Source: Kribbella pratensis (GTDB lineage: Bacteria > Actinomycetota > Actinomycetes > Propionibacteriales > Kribbellaceae). From it: a DNA stretch of 64,000 nt. The notes beneath the pieces are model-generated. The model ran no database searches. It saw only the letters and a list, made by a program, of their open reading frames with translations, and was not told the DNA's origin. Made by a program: the position numbers and the translations under genes. Below are positions 56,386 to 64,000 of the stretch, piece by piece (position 1 is the stretch's first letter; every line of letters starts with the position of its first letter). The stretch lies in contig NZ_SODP01000003.1 of assembly GCF_004365355.1 (NCBI RefSeq), positions 868,001 to 932,000 of the forward strand. Reading direction: 5' to 3'.

Positions 56386-57264
56386 ATGACGCAAACGCCA
56401 TTTGTGAGCACTGAGATCGCCACTCAGCCGGACCTCTGGCGACAGGTCGCGGGCGGTTTCGCGCAGTACGGCGGTGCACTTCCGAAGGCCGGCCAGCGGG
56501 TCGCGGCGGTCGGCTGCGGGACGTCCTGGTTCATGGCGATGGCGTACGCCGCGCTGCGCGAGGACCTGGGCCAGGGCGAGACCGACGCGTTCGCCGGCTC
56601 GGAGTTCCCGGCCGATCGCGCGTACGACGCCATCGTGGTGATCAGCCGGTCCGGTACGACGACCGAAGTACTCGAGCTGATCCGTGCGACCGACCTGCCG
56701 ACGATCGCGATCACGGCCACGCCGGGCTCGCCGATCGTCGAGCTGGCCGATCACACGATCATGCTGGACTTCGCGGATGAACAGTCCGTTGTGCAGACCC
56801 GGTTCGCCACCACCACGCTGGCGCTGCTGCGCGCGTCGCTGGGGCAGGACCTGACCAAGGCCGCTGCGGACGCTCAGACCGCACTGACCATCGACGTCGA
56901 CGACCTCGCCAAGCTCGAGCAGGTCACCTACCTCGGCACGCGCTGGACGGTCGGCCTGGCCCACGAGGCCGCGCTGAAGCAGCGTGAGGCCGCGTCGGCG
57001 TGGACCGAGGCGTACCCGGCGATGGACTACCGGCACGGTCCGATCGCGATCGCGCAGCCCGGGCGTGGCGTGTGGATCTTCGGCGAGCCGCCGGCGGGCC
57101 TGCTCGACGACGTCGCCGCGACCGGCGCCACCGTCGTACACCACGACCTGGACCCGCTGGCATCGCTCGTCGTCGCACAGCGCGTCGCAGTGGCCAAGTC
57201 GCTCGCTCTCGGACTGAACCCGGACCAGCCACGGAGCCTGACCCGCTCAGTCATCCTCGGCTGA
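56386..57264 (+). CDS. SIS-domain sugar isomerase/deaminase (AgaS/GlmS-C-like)
   Basis: A 292-residue protein with two SIS subdomains. GCGTSWFMAMAYAALREDL (about 44-62) and VVISRSGTTTEVLELIRAT (about 85-103) are the sugar-phosphate-binding loops of the GlmS isomerase domain; AYPAMDYRHGPIAIAQPG (about 206-223) is typical of AgaS and frlB-type proteins. The glutaminase domain is absent. Likely an amino-sugar or Amadori-product isomerase/deaminase. No transporter or kinase is adjacent, so the substrate source is unclear. A hairpin follows the stop. Confidence 0.86.
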   Translation: MTQTPFVSTEIATQPDLWRQVAGGFAQYGGALPKAGQRVAAVGCGTSWFMAMAYAALREDLGQGETDAFAGSEFPADRAYDAIVVISRSGTTTEVLELIRATDLPTIAITATPGSPIVELADHTIMLDFADEQSVVQTRFATTTLALLRASLGQDLTKAAADAQTALTIDVDDLAKLEQVTYLGTRWTVGLAHEAALKQREAASAWTEAYPAMDYRHGPIAIAQPGRGVWIFGEPPAGLLDDVAATGATVVHHDLDPLASLVVAQRVAVAKSLALGLNPDQPRSLTRSVILG

Positions 57265-57284
57265 CCCACACCAACCACACGAGG

Positions 57285-57354
57285 GGATATCCCCTGGAGT
57301 TGCTCCTTCTCCACCCTCACAAGACGGGAGAAGGCGCAACACGAGCGGATATCC
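57285..57354. terminator. Large inverted repeat between convergent SIS and MFS genes
   Basis: 28-base arms (57285-57312 and 57327-57354) match at 24 positions around a 14-base loop, including a perfect CCTTCTCC/GGAGAAGG next to the loop. Each arm contains the palindrome GGATATCC. It starts 20 bases after the SIS stop and ends 37 bases before the MFS stop. Confidence 0.65.
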
Positions 57355-57390
57355 TCTGGTGTCGTGCTTCGCCGGGGTGCCGGGTCGGGG

Positions 57391-58539
57391 CTAGGTGGGG
57401 TTGGTGAGGTAGCCGAGGGTGGAGGCGGCGAGGAGGCCCAGGCCGGCGGTTGTCAGTGCGGCGGCGGTGCCGGCGTGCGGTACGAGGACGCCTGCGGCGG
57501 CCTGGCCGACGGCGGAGGCGCCGACTCGGAGGCTGGCGGCCGAGGTGCTCACGCGGCCCTGGAGTGCGGGCGGGCTGTACTGCTGGCGAGCCGCGAACAT
57601 GGCTGGTAGCGCAGGTCCTTCGGCCAGGCCTGCTACGACTGCCAGCAGGAGGAGTACGGCGAACGTCGTGGCCAGCGGCCAGGTGGTCAGCAGGAGACCG
57701 TAGGCGGCCACCGACACCATCACGACGTACTCCGGACGCCGGCGCGACTGCAGTCGGCTCAGGAGTAGCGCCGTGGTGACGCTGCCGATCTCGACGGCGG
57801 TCCACAAATAGCCCGCCGCGGACTTCGGCATGCCGAGTGACGTCATGTGCAGCGGCAATGCGATCAGCAAGATGCCGGTGAAACCCATCAGCAGTGTCGT
57901 CGTGACAGTCGATGCTCGCAGCCGCGGCGTCCGGGCGAGGTGCACGAGGCCGCCGACGACCGAGCCGAAGAACGGCTCGCCGTCCGCGCCGACCGGCGGG
58001 AGTGCGGGCAGCCGGCTGATCGCGAGGATGCTGAGGACGGCCGCGACCACGATCACGACCGCAGCCGCATCGACCGAGACGACTGCCGCGACAGTTGCCG
58101 CGGTCGACGGTCCGGCGATGGTCGCGCTGCTGAAGCTGACTGACTCGAATGCGTTCGCCCGCGCCAGCCGCTCCGGCCGGAACAGGCTCGGCAGCATGCT
58201 CGTGAATCCGCCGCTCACCATCGGCAACGTCGCACCGGCCACCGCCGCGAGTGCCGGCGGCAGCCAGCCCGGGCCGTGCCCGACAACCATCAGCAGTCCG
58301 ACCATGACCGCGCCCAGCGTGGCCTGATTGACCGCGAGCGCGCTGCGCCGGTACGCCGTCCGGTCGAGCCACGCTCCGAGCAACGGGCCGGTGACGATGG
58401 CCGGCAGCGCGTAGGCGGCGCCGGTGATGCCGGCGAGCGTCGGGCTGTCGGTGCGATCCAGCACGAGCAGCACGAGCGTGAACGCGACCATCTCGTCGGC
58501 GAACCGGGCCAGCGTCGCCGCGAGATAGTAGCTGGGCAC
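57391..58539 (-). CDS. Major facilitator superfamily transporter
   Basis: A 382-residue membrane protein with 10-12 hydrophobic helices, of the short MFS type with GPLLGAWLDRTAYRRSALAV as the loop between helices 2 and 3. Substrate unknown; exporters of this subgroup often remove drugs or sugars. GTG 58539 starts immediately before helix 1. It is divergent from a CGNR regulator across 70 bp that contains four GTTAC-type words, so the regulator probably controls it. Confidence 0.88.
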   Translation of the reverse strand: MPSYYLAATLARFADEMVAFTLVLLVLDRTDSPTLAGITGAAYALPAIVTGPLLGAWLDRTAYRRSALAVNQATLGAVMVGLLMVVGHGPGWLPPALAAVAGATLPMVSGGFTSMLPSLFRPERLARANAFESVSFSSATIAGPSTAATVAAVVSVDAAAVVIVVAAVLSILAISRLPALPPVGADGEPFFGSVVGGLVHLARTPRLRASTVTTTLLMGFTGILLIALPLHMTSLGMPKSAAGYLWTAVEIGSVTTALLLSRLQSRRRPEYVVMVSVAAYGLLLTTWPLATTFAVLLLLAVVAGLAEGPALPAMFAARQQYSPPALQGRVSTSAASLRVGASAVGQAAAGVLVPHAGTAAALTTAGLGLLAASTLGYLTNPT

Positions 58540-58550
58540 GCCGAGCCTCC

Positions 58551-58600
58551 TGTAACGTAGACCTGTCTGTTACGCGTTACACTAACAAACGCGTTACGGG
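58551..58600. promoter_or_regulatory. Cluster of GTTAC/GTAAC words between MFS and CGNR genes
   Basis: TGTAACG (58551-58557) and CGTTACA (58575-58581) form a dyad; GTTAC recurs at 58569, 58576 and 58593, with ACGCGT centres at 58572 and 58589. The cluster fills the divergent spacer and is the likely binding site of the CGNR regulator, covering both promoters. Confidence 0.5.
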
Positions 58601-58609
58601 AGGAGTCCA

Positions 58610-59131
58610 GTGGAAATTCAGTCCCCGGATCGGCTGATCCGGCTCGCCGTCGACCTGGTGAACACGCGGACCCGCGATCCCGAACAGCTGACCTCGCCGG
58701 CCGCGCTGCGTTCGTTCCTGCTCGAGCACGGCGAGTCCGAGCCGATCGAGGTGACCGAAGAGGACCTGATCGCTGTCCGCGCAGTACGGGAGCAAGTGCG
58801 GCCGGTCTTCCACGACGGCGGGGCCGAGGCGATCAACGGGTTGCTCGCGGAGTACGCCGTCCGTCCGTATCTCTCGGATCACGACGGATCGCCGTGGCAT
58901 CTGCACGTCGCGGAGCCGGACGCGTCGTGGGCCGAGTGGCTCGCGGCGACGACCGCGCTGGGGGTGGCGACGTTCGTGGCAGGCCATGGGTTCGAGGCGC
59001 TCGGTGTGTGTGCCGCGGTCGACTGCGAGCGGGTCTTCGCGAACCCGGCCGAGCGCCGCCCGCGCAGATTCTGTACGCCGAAATGCTCGAGCCGGACACG
59101 CGTGGCAGCGTACCGCGCCCGGCGAGGCTGA
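58610..59131 (+). CDS. CGNR zinc-finger regulator (short form)
   Basis: A 173-residue member of the ABATE/CGNR family. The N-terminal VDLVNTRTRDPEQLTSPAAL is typical of the ligand domain; the C-terminal finger is VCAAVDCERVFANPAERRPR followed by FCTPKCSSRTRVAAYRARR. In the fourth motif CGNR is replaced by CSSRTRVAAYR, the common variant. GTG 58610 is preceded by GGGAGGAG. Probably regulates the divergent transporter. Confidence 0.86.
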   Translation: MEIQSPDRLIRLAVDLVNTRTRDPEQLTSPAALRSFLLEHGESEPIEVTEEDLIAVRAVREQVRPVFHDGGAEAINGLLAEYAVRPYLSDHDGSPWHLHVAEPDASWAEWLAATTALGVATFVAGHGFEALGVCAAVDCERVFANPAERRPRRFCTPKCSSRTRVAAYRARRG

Positions 59132-59181
59132 CCCCTGAACCAGCAGATGCGAAACCAGTTTCGCTGAGGTCTAGTATTTGC

Positions 59182-59193
59182 GAAAGCGCTTGC
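59182..59193. promoter_or_regulatory. LacI-type operator of the second sugar ABC locus
   Basis: GAAAGCGCTTGC, one half of which fits the GAAAGCGCTTTC consensus (10 of 12 symmetric), 55 bases upstream of the binding-protein ATG. The LacI gene at the window's right edge, downstream in the same locus, is its likely partner. Confidence 0.65.
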
Positions 59194-59247
59194 GCTACTC
59201 TGCGGAACGGTCGGCTCGCCGATCGCCATCCCCGCAGAGGAGCTTTG

Positions 59248-60609
59248 ATGAACAGATTCGCAATCCGTTGTGCGGCAGGGCTTTCAGTGCCGTTCTTGCT
59301 GGTGGCCTGCTCCAGTGCGCCGTCCTCGACCGGCTCCACCGGCTCCGACGCGCAGGTGACGATCACGGTCGGTGACCGTCCTAGTAGTTCCGACGCCGCC
59401 AACCGGGCGTCGTTCGACAAGCGGGTCGCAGACTTCGAGAAGGCGAACCCCGACATCAAGCTGAACCCGGTCGAGACGATCTGGGACGCGACGACGTTCC
59501 AGGCGCAAGCGGCCGGCGGTCAGTTGCCGGACGTGCTCAACGTGCCGTTCACCGAACCGCAGGGCCTGATCGCCCGCAAGCAGGTCGCTGACCTGACCAA
59601 GGTGCTCAAGGACGACGGCCTGATGAGCGAGCTGAACCCGAACGTGCTCAAGATCGCCCAGGACCAGTCGGGCAACGTGTTCGCGGTCCCGACCGCGGCG
59701 TACTCCGTCGGCCTGGTCTACAACCGGGAGCTGTTCACCAAGGCCGGTCTCGACCCGAACAAGCCGCCGACGACCTGGGACGAGGTCCGGCAGGACGCGA
59801 AGCAGATCGCGCAGAAGACCGGGCAGGCCGGCTACGCGCAGATGACCACGAACAACACCGGCGGCTGGATGTTCGCCACCCAGACCTACGCCTTCGGCGG
59901 TTCGATCGAGAACGAGGACGGCAGCCAGGCGACGTTCAACGACGGGCCGTCCAAGGACGCGCTGCAGTTGCTGCACGACATGAAGTGGGTCGACAAGTCC
60001 ATGGGCCAGGCCGTGCTCTACGACATCGACGGCATCTCCAAGGCGTTCGCGGCCGGCAAGATCGGCATGTTCATGTCCGCGCCGGACGCGTACCGCACGC
60101 TGGTCAACGTGAACGGCCTGAAGTCGTCGGCCTTCGGCATCGGCCCGATGCCGCAGCAGGGCGGGGACCACGGCACGCTCAGTGGCGGCAGCGTCCAGAT
60201 CGTCAGCCCGAACGCGACCGACGCCGAGAAGACGGCCGCGATCAAGTGGATCAAGTTCAACTACCTGAACAAGTACGTGAACCAGGACGCCGCGGTGACG
60301 AGCGCCAAGGCCGGCGTGGCCGGGAAGCTGCCGGTCGGAACCCCGGGCCTTCCGGTGGTCGCGGCTGACCAGTGGGCGACGTACCAGGGCTGGATCAAGC
60401 CGTACGTCAACGTGCCGCTGGACCAGTTCGCGCCGTACACCAAGGTGGCGGCGGACCAGAAGATCATCCCTGAGCCGCCGGTGAAGGCTCAGGAGGTGTA
60501 CGCCGCGCTCGACCCGGTCGTGCAGACCGTACTGGGCAATGCGAAGGCCGACATCCCGGCGCTGCTGACCAAGGCGGCCGGCACTGTGAATGCCAAGCTC
60601 GGGCGCTGA
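59248..60609 (+). CDS. Sugar ABC transporter substrate-binding lipoprotein
   Basis: A 453-residue family 1 solute-binding protein. The N-terminus has a lipoprotein signal peptide with lipobox LLVAC (Cys 21). ADFEKANPDIKLNPVETIWD and LVYNRELFTKAGLDPNKPPT are typical carbohydrate-binding-protein segments. ATG 59248 has GAGGAG upstream. Followed by two permeases and an epimerase-like dehydrogenase, with no ATPase. Substrate unknown; a sugar acid or sugar whose first step is NAD-dependent oxidation would fit the last gene. Confidence 0.92.
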   Translation: MNRFAIRCAAGLSVPFLLVACSSAPSSTGSTGSDAQVTITVGDRPSSSDAANRASFDKRVADFEKANPDIKLNPVETIWDATTFQAQAAGGQLPDVLNVPFTEPQGLIARKQVADLTKVLKDDGLMSELNPNVLKIAQDQSGNVFAVPTAAYSVGLVYNRELFTKAGLDPNKPPTTWDEVRQDAKQIAQKTGQAGYAQMTTNNTGGWMFATQTYAFGGSIENEDGSQATFNDGPSKDALQLLHDMKWVDKSMGQAVLYDIDGISKAFAAGKIGMFMSAPDAYRTLVNVNGLKSSAFGIGPMPQQGGDHGTLSGGSVQIVSPNATDAEKTAAIKWIKFNYLNKYVNQDAAVTSAKAGVAGKLPVGTPGLPVVAADQWATYQGWIKPYVNVPLDQFAPYTKVAADQKIIPEPPVKAQEVYAALDPVVQTVLGNAKADIPALLTKAAGTVNAKLGR

Positions 60610-61486
60610 CTTGCTCCGCCGTCTGCGCAACGGAGTACCGGCGGTGCTGTTCGCACTGCCGGTGCTCCTGGTCTTCGTGGTGTTCTCCTGGGGCCCGATC
60701 GTCAAGGGCCTGGTGATGAGCGTCCAGCAGACCAACCTGATCGATCCGGTCAAGTGGGTCGGGCTGGAGAACTTCCGGTACGTGTTGTCGGACCCTGGTG
60801 TCGGTCAGGCAGCGCTGAACACGATCTGGTTCACCTTGCTGGCTTTGCTGTTCGGCTTCCCGGTGCCGGTGCTGCTGGCGATGTTCCTGTCCGAACTGCG
60901 GGGTAGGTCCTGGCTGTACTCGACGCTGGCGTACCTGCCGGTGATCACGCCGCCCGTGGTCGCCATCCTGCTCTGGCGGTTCTTCTACGACCCGTCGCCG
61001 AGCGGGATGTTCAACACCATCCTCGGCACCGTCGGGCTCGGACCGTACCCATGGCTGGACAGTCCGTCGTCCGCGATGCCCTCGATCGTGCTGGAAGCGA
61101 CGTGGGCCGGTGCGGGCAACGCAGTCATCATCTATCTGGCCGCACTGACTTCCGTACGTGCGGATCTCTACGAGGCTGCCGAGCTGGACGGAGCGGGCGT
61201 CGTACGGCGGGTGTGGCATGTGATGTTGCCGCATCTGCGCGGTGTCCTGCTGCTGATGCTGCTCTTGCAGGTGATCGGCACGATGCAACTGTTCACCGAG
61301 CCGCTGTTGTTCACCGGCGGCGGACCGCAGGGGTCGACCATGACGATTCTGCTGCTCATCTACAACTACGCCTTCGTCAACGGTGACTACGGCGCTGCTA
61401 CGGCGTTGAGCGTGCTGCTGGCGCTGGCGCTCGCTGTACTGTCGGCTGTCTTCCAGTTCGCGACGCGTGGCTGGAGTACGGAGTGA
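60590..61486 (+). CDS. Sugar ABC transporter permease (MalF-like)
   Basis: A permease of up to 298 residues with six helices and the EAA loop DLYEAAELDGAGVVRRVWHV (about residues 191-210). ATG 60590 overlaps the binding-protein gene by 20 bases; TTG 60611 would start seven codons later just before the first helix and is an equally possible start. Its stop overlaps the second permease GTG (GTGA). Confidence 0.9.
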   Translation: MPSSGADLLRRLRNGVPAVLFALPVLLVFVVFSWGPIVKGLVMSVQQTNLIDPVKWVGLENFRYVLSDPGVGQAALNTIWFTLLALLFGFPVPVLLAMFLSELRGRSWLYSTLAYLPVITPPVVAILLWRFFYDPSPSGMFNTILGTVGLGPYPWLDSPSSAMPSIVLEATWAGAGNAVIIYLAALTSVRADLYEAAELDGAGVVRRVWHVMLPHLRGVLLLMLLLQVIGTMQLFTEPLLFTGGGPQGSTMTILLLIYNYAFVNGDYGAATALSVLLALALAVLSAVFQFATRGWSTE

Positions 61487-62367
61487 GCGGCGAGCGGGGT
61501 GCGCTGTCGGACGCCGACCGCCGGCTCGGCCGGGTCCGGGTCCCGTTCGTCGTCGGACAGGTCGTCGTACTGATCGGACTGCTGATCGCCGGGCTCGGTC
61601 CGCTGCTTTGGTTGCTCAAGGCAGCGATCTCGCCGACGCAGGACAGCATCCGTTCACCACTCGCCTGGTTCCCGTCCGGGCAGGTGCAGTGGGGCAACCT
61701 CTCCACTGCGTGGCAACAGGCGCACATCGGCTACTACCTCGGCAACACCGCCATGATCGCGGCAGGTACGGCGCTGGCGTCGCTGATCGTCTGTACGACG
61801 GCCGGCTACGTATTGAGCGTGCTCCGCCCGCGGTGGGGCGCACTGTTGTCCGCGGGCATCCTGGCCACATTGTTCGTGCCGCACATCGTCTCGCTGGTCC
61901 CGCTGTATCTGACCGTGCTGAAAGTGCCGGTGGTACACGCCAATCTGACCAACACGTTCTGGGCGGTCTGGCTGCCACCTGCCGCCAGTGCGTTCAACGT
62001 GCTGATCGTGAAGCGGTTCTTCGACGGCATCCCGCGCGAGTACTTCGAAGCGGCCCGCATCGACGGCGCCGGCTCGATCCGCGTGTTCACCTCGCTCGTG
62101 CTCCCGCTGTCGCGGCCGATCCTCGGCGTGGTCGCGCTGCTCAGCATCATCTCTTCCTGGAAGGACTACCTGTGGCCTCTGCTGGTGCTGACGAATCCGG
62201 ATCTGCAGCCGGTCTCGGTGGCGTTGCCCAAGATCGCCAAGGTGACGGAGCTCAACATCCAGTTGGCGGGTCTGTTCCTGGCCCTGCTGATCCCGGTGCT
62301 GCTGTTCCTGGTTTTCCAGCGAGCATTTCTACGTGGTGTGGGCCTGTCTGGGGGAATCAAGGCGTGA
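61483..62367 (+). CDS. Sugar ABC transporter permease (MalG-like)
   Basis: A 294-residue permease with six helices and the EAA loop EYFEAARIDGAGSIRVFTSL (about 186-205). N-terminal 20 residues are charged and cytoplasmic. GTG start and GTGA stop overlap tie it to both neighbours, giving a tightly coupled operon from 59248 to 63227. Confidence 0.9.
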   Translation: MSGERGALSDADRRLGRVRVPFVVGQVVVLIGLLIAGLGPLLWLLKAAISPTQDSIRSPLAWFPSGQVQWGNLSTAWQQAHIGYYLGNTAMIAAGTALASLIVCTTAGYVLSVLRPRWGALLSAGILATLFVPHIVSLVPLYLTVLKVPVVHANLTNTFWAVWLPPAASAFNVLIVKRFFDGIPREYFEAARIDGAGSIRVFTSLVLPLSRPILGVVALLSIISSWKDYLWPLLVLTNPDLQPVSVALPKIAKVTELNIQLAGLFLALLIPVLLFLVFQRAFLRGVGLSGGIKA

Positions 62368-63227
62368 AGCGTGTTCTGGTCACCGGTGCGGACGGCTCGA
62401 TCGGCCGTGCCGCAGTCGACGGCCTGCAAGCCGCCGGGTACGACGTGACCGGTCTGTCGTTGCGCTACGACCACAGCAGTACCGCGGACCGTCCGCTGGT
62501 CGGCGATGCGCGGTCCTCCGAGGACGTGACGGCTGCACTCGACGGTGTGGACGCCGTACTCCATCTGGCTGCGATTCCGCATCCCAGTCTGGGTACGCCG
62601 GAGGAGGTGTTCGAGAACAACGTTGCCGCGACGTTCAACGTGCTGGCGCAAGCAGGGCAGCAGGGGATCGAGCGGGTGGTGATCGCGAGCAGCATCAACG
62701 CGTTCGGCGTACCGATGAACGTGAACGACGTGGAGCCGGCGTACTACCCGCTCGACGAGGAGGTGGAGGCGGACATCGCCGATGCGTACTCCTTGTCCAA
62801 AAGTGTCGACGAGCAGAGTGCACGGATGGCGTGGCGACGTTGGGGGACCAACGTGATCGCACTGCGCTTCCCGCTGGTGAAGACTCGCGAGGAACTGGTC
62901 AAGTTCGCAGCCAGGACAGAGAACGACCCGTCGGTGATGGCCCGGGAAGGCTGGGCCTACCTGGACCTGCGGGACGGTGTGCGAGCGATCATCGCCGCAC
63001 TGGAGTCAACGGCCCCCGGTGCGCATGTGCTCGGTCTGGCGGCCGACGACATCCTCATCGACCGGAAGACCGATGAGCTACTGCGCGAGTTCGCGCCGAG
63101 CGTCCCGCTGCGGCGACCTGTGCAGGGGCGGGAGTCGCTGGTCGACACCACGCGGGCGCGGGAGCTCCTGGGCTTCAGGCCGCAGTACTCGATCCACGAT
63201 CAGGCGGTATCCGCAATGACCACATGA
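62364..63227 (+). CDS. NAD-dependent epimerase/dehydrogenase (extended SDR)
   Basis: A 287-residue extended short-chain dehydrogenase. GADGSIGR (residues 8-15) is the NAD-binding motif, ASSINAFG (about 111-118) the Ser strand, and YSLSKSVDE (about 145-153) the Tyr-x3-Lys pair. It resembles uronate dehydrogenase-like and sugar epimerase proteins; the hydrogen-bonding pattern cannot be told from sequence. As last gene of the operon it probably performs the first step on the imported sugar. Its 3' end overlaps that of the convergent LacI gene by 28 bases. Confidence 0.87.
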   Translation: MKRVLVTGADGSIGRAAVDGLQAAGYDVTGLSLRYDHSSTADRPLVGDARSSEDVTAALDGVDAVLHLAAIPHPSLGTPEEVFENNVAATFNVLAQAGQQGIERVVIASSINAFGVPMNVNDVEPAYYPLDEEVEADIADAYSLSKSVDEQSARMAWRRWGTNVIALRFPLVKTREELVKFAARTENDPSVMAREGWAYLDLRDGVRAIIAALESTAPGAHVLGLAADDILIDRKTDELLREFAPSVPLRRPVQGRESLVDTTRARELLGFRPQYSIHDQAVSAMTT

Positions 63228-64000
63228 GGTTCGACGTACTGCGTGCCGGGCTCGAGGTCGCCTTCCAGAAGCCGGTTGGCGACCCGGCGGCCGATCTCCT
63301 CGAGACCGACGTCGATCGTGGTCAGATGCCGGGTGCCGCGCTGGTCGTGCATCAGGCTCTCCCAGTTGTCAACGCCGATCAGGGCGATGTCGCCGGGCAC
63401 CTGCCGGCCGGCGGCCCGGACGACCCGCTCCACACCGCGGCCGATCGCATCGCTGCCGCAGAAGATCGCGTCCACATCGGGCACCTCGGCCAGCAGCTCG
63501 GTCGCGGCCTGCTCGCCCCACTCCTCGCGCCAGCGCCCGAACCGGACCGGTGCCGCCCACTGGAGTCCGGCCTCGGCGAGCAGCTGACCGGCGCCCTCGG
63601 CCCGCCGCTGCGCGGCCATGTCGTGCGGCTCCGCGGTGAGGTGCGCGATCCGGCGCCGGCCGGTCGACAGCAGATGGCTGATCGCGAGCCGCCCGATGGC
63701 GTAGTCGTCGGCCGTGATCGTGGTGTCCTGCGGATCCTCGGGGACCGTGAAGGCATTGATCACCGGGACGTCGAACCGGCTGGTGAACGACGGGGTCCGG
63801 AAGGACGTGCTGGTCCCGATCACGATCACACCGTCGATCCGGCGGGCCCGGAGCTGCAGGATGCTCTCGGTGACGTCGTGCTGCTCCTCCATCCGGGCGT
63901 CGTACAGCAGGATCGCCCGCTCCTTGGCGCCGAGCTCGGTCGCGGCGGTGGCCAGGACCACGCGGGTGAACGGGTTCGACGCGCGGTGCGTGAGGACGCC
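63200..64000 (-). CDS. LacI-family regulator, C-terminal part (cut by window edge)
   Basis: The reading frame enters from beyond base 64000 and runs about 266 residues to its stop at 63200. It is the periplasmic-binding-protein-like sensor domain of a LacI/GalR repressor: GVLTHRASNPFTRVVLATAA near the window edge, RRIDGVIVIGTSTSF, and PGDIALIGVDNWESL at the C-terminal side. The helix-turn-helix lies outside the window. It converges with the SDR gene of the second sugar ABC operon and probably controls it through the operator at 59182. Confidence 0.92.
   Translation of the reverse strand, partial: GVLTHRASNPFTRVVLATAATELGAKERAILLYDARMEEQHDVTESILQLRARRIDGVIVIGTSTSFRTPSFTSRFDVPVINAFTVPEDPQDTTITADDYAIGRLAISHLLSTGRRRIAHLTAEPHDMAAQRRAEGAGQLLAEAGLQWAAPVRFGRWREEWGEQAATELLAEVPDVDAIFCGSDAIGRGVERVVRAAGRQVPGDIALIGVDNWESLMHDQRGTRHLTTIDVGLEEIGRRVANRLLEGDLEPGTQYVEPHVVIADTA

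Overview
The window is high-GC actinobacterial DNA. It carries mycothiol genes (mshB, plus a mycothiol-dependent isomerase-type protein), a 7Fe ferredoxin, a DivIVA-domain protein, a DUF3117 protein, a GlgM/GlgC pair, many GTG starts and dense ATGA/GTGA gene overlaps. The set of genes (GH92 mannosidase, several ABC sugar systems without their own ATPase, LacI/DeoR regulators, kynurenine catabolism) suggests a soil Propionibacteriales-type genome such as Kribbella; that placement is inference. No rRNA, tRNA, CRISPR array, prophage or transposase gene was recognised.

Layout. 0-2.5 kb: succinate dehydrogenase genes (SdhA cut by the window edge, membrane anchor, small protein) and a conserved hypothetical. 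2.5-14.8 kb: housekeeping genes (Nudix, mshB, exporter, flavin reductase, VanW-type protein, MazF-like protein, MFS, GNAT, fdxA, lysozyme-like exported protein, dapD, kinase-like protein, epimerase). 14.9-19.1 kb: a decayed DUF3800 gene, a large hairpin, a GH92 alpha-mannosidase and about 540 bp of tandem repeats. 19.1-27.3 kb: a sugar locus (LacI, PfkB kinase, SIS isomerase; divergently a binding protein, two permeases and a secreted DUF4185 protein) with two LacI-type operators, each just downstream of a good promoter. 27.4-35.2 kb: MDMPI, PdxH-like, CGNR regulator, VOC, dapE, LOG, DivIVA, SRPBCC and tag. 35.4-44.3 kb: esterase/beta-propeller fusion, enoyl-CoA hydratase with PaaX regulator, DUF3117, leucyl aminopeptidase, an AbiEi/DUF559 gene flanked by two 80-bp palindromic elements, and a secreted lipase. 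44.4-54.2 kb: glgM, GNAT, then glgC joined by overlapping codons to a kynurenine operon. 54.2-64 kb: Fic remnant, O-methyltransferase, DeoR/SIS pair, MFS/CGNR pair and a second sugar ABC locus ending in a LacI gene cut by the edge.

How the genes work together. The conserved backbone mshB, fdxA, dapD, dapE, LOG, DivIVA, tag, DUF3117, glgM, glgC, O-methyltransferase follows the order I remember for M. tuberculosis Rv1170-Rv1220c. Accessory modules sit between these anchors, and dapC and sigE are not where that order would place them. The kynurenine genes (formamidase, KMO, KynU, 3-hydroxyanthranilate dioxygenase, ACMS decarboxylase, 2-aminomuconate semialdehyde dehydrogenase, RidA deaminase) would carry N-formylkynurenine to 4-oxalocrotonate; tryptophan dioxygenase and the lower meta pathway are not in the window. 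Both sugar ABC loci lack an ATPase and presumably share one encoded elsewhere.

Most unusual observations: two tiny reading frames starting MT-x-LMPRLR, each locked between two genes by ATGA overlaps on both sides; the paired 80-bp four-palindrome elements; an 18-bp quasi-palindrome present three times, twice inside a coding sequence; and a cluster of gene fragments and structured repeats at convergent gene ends.
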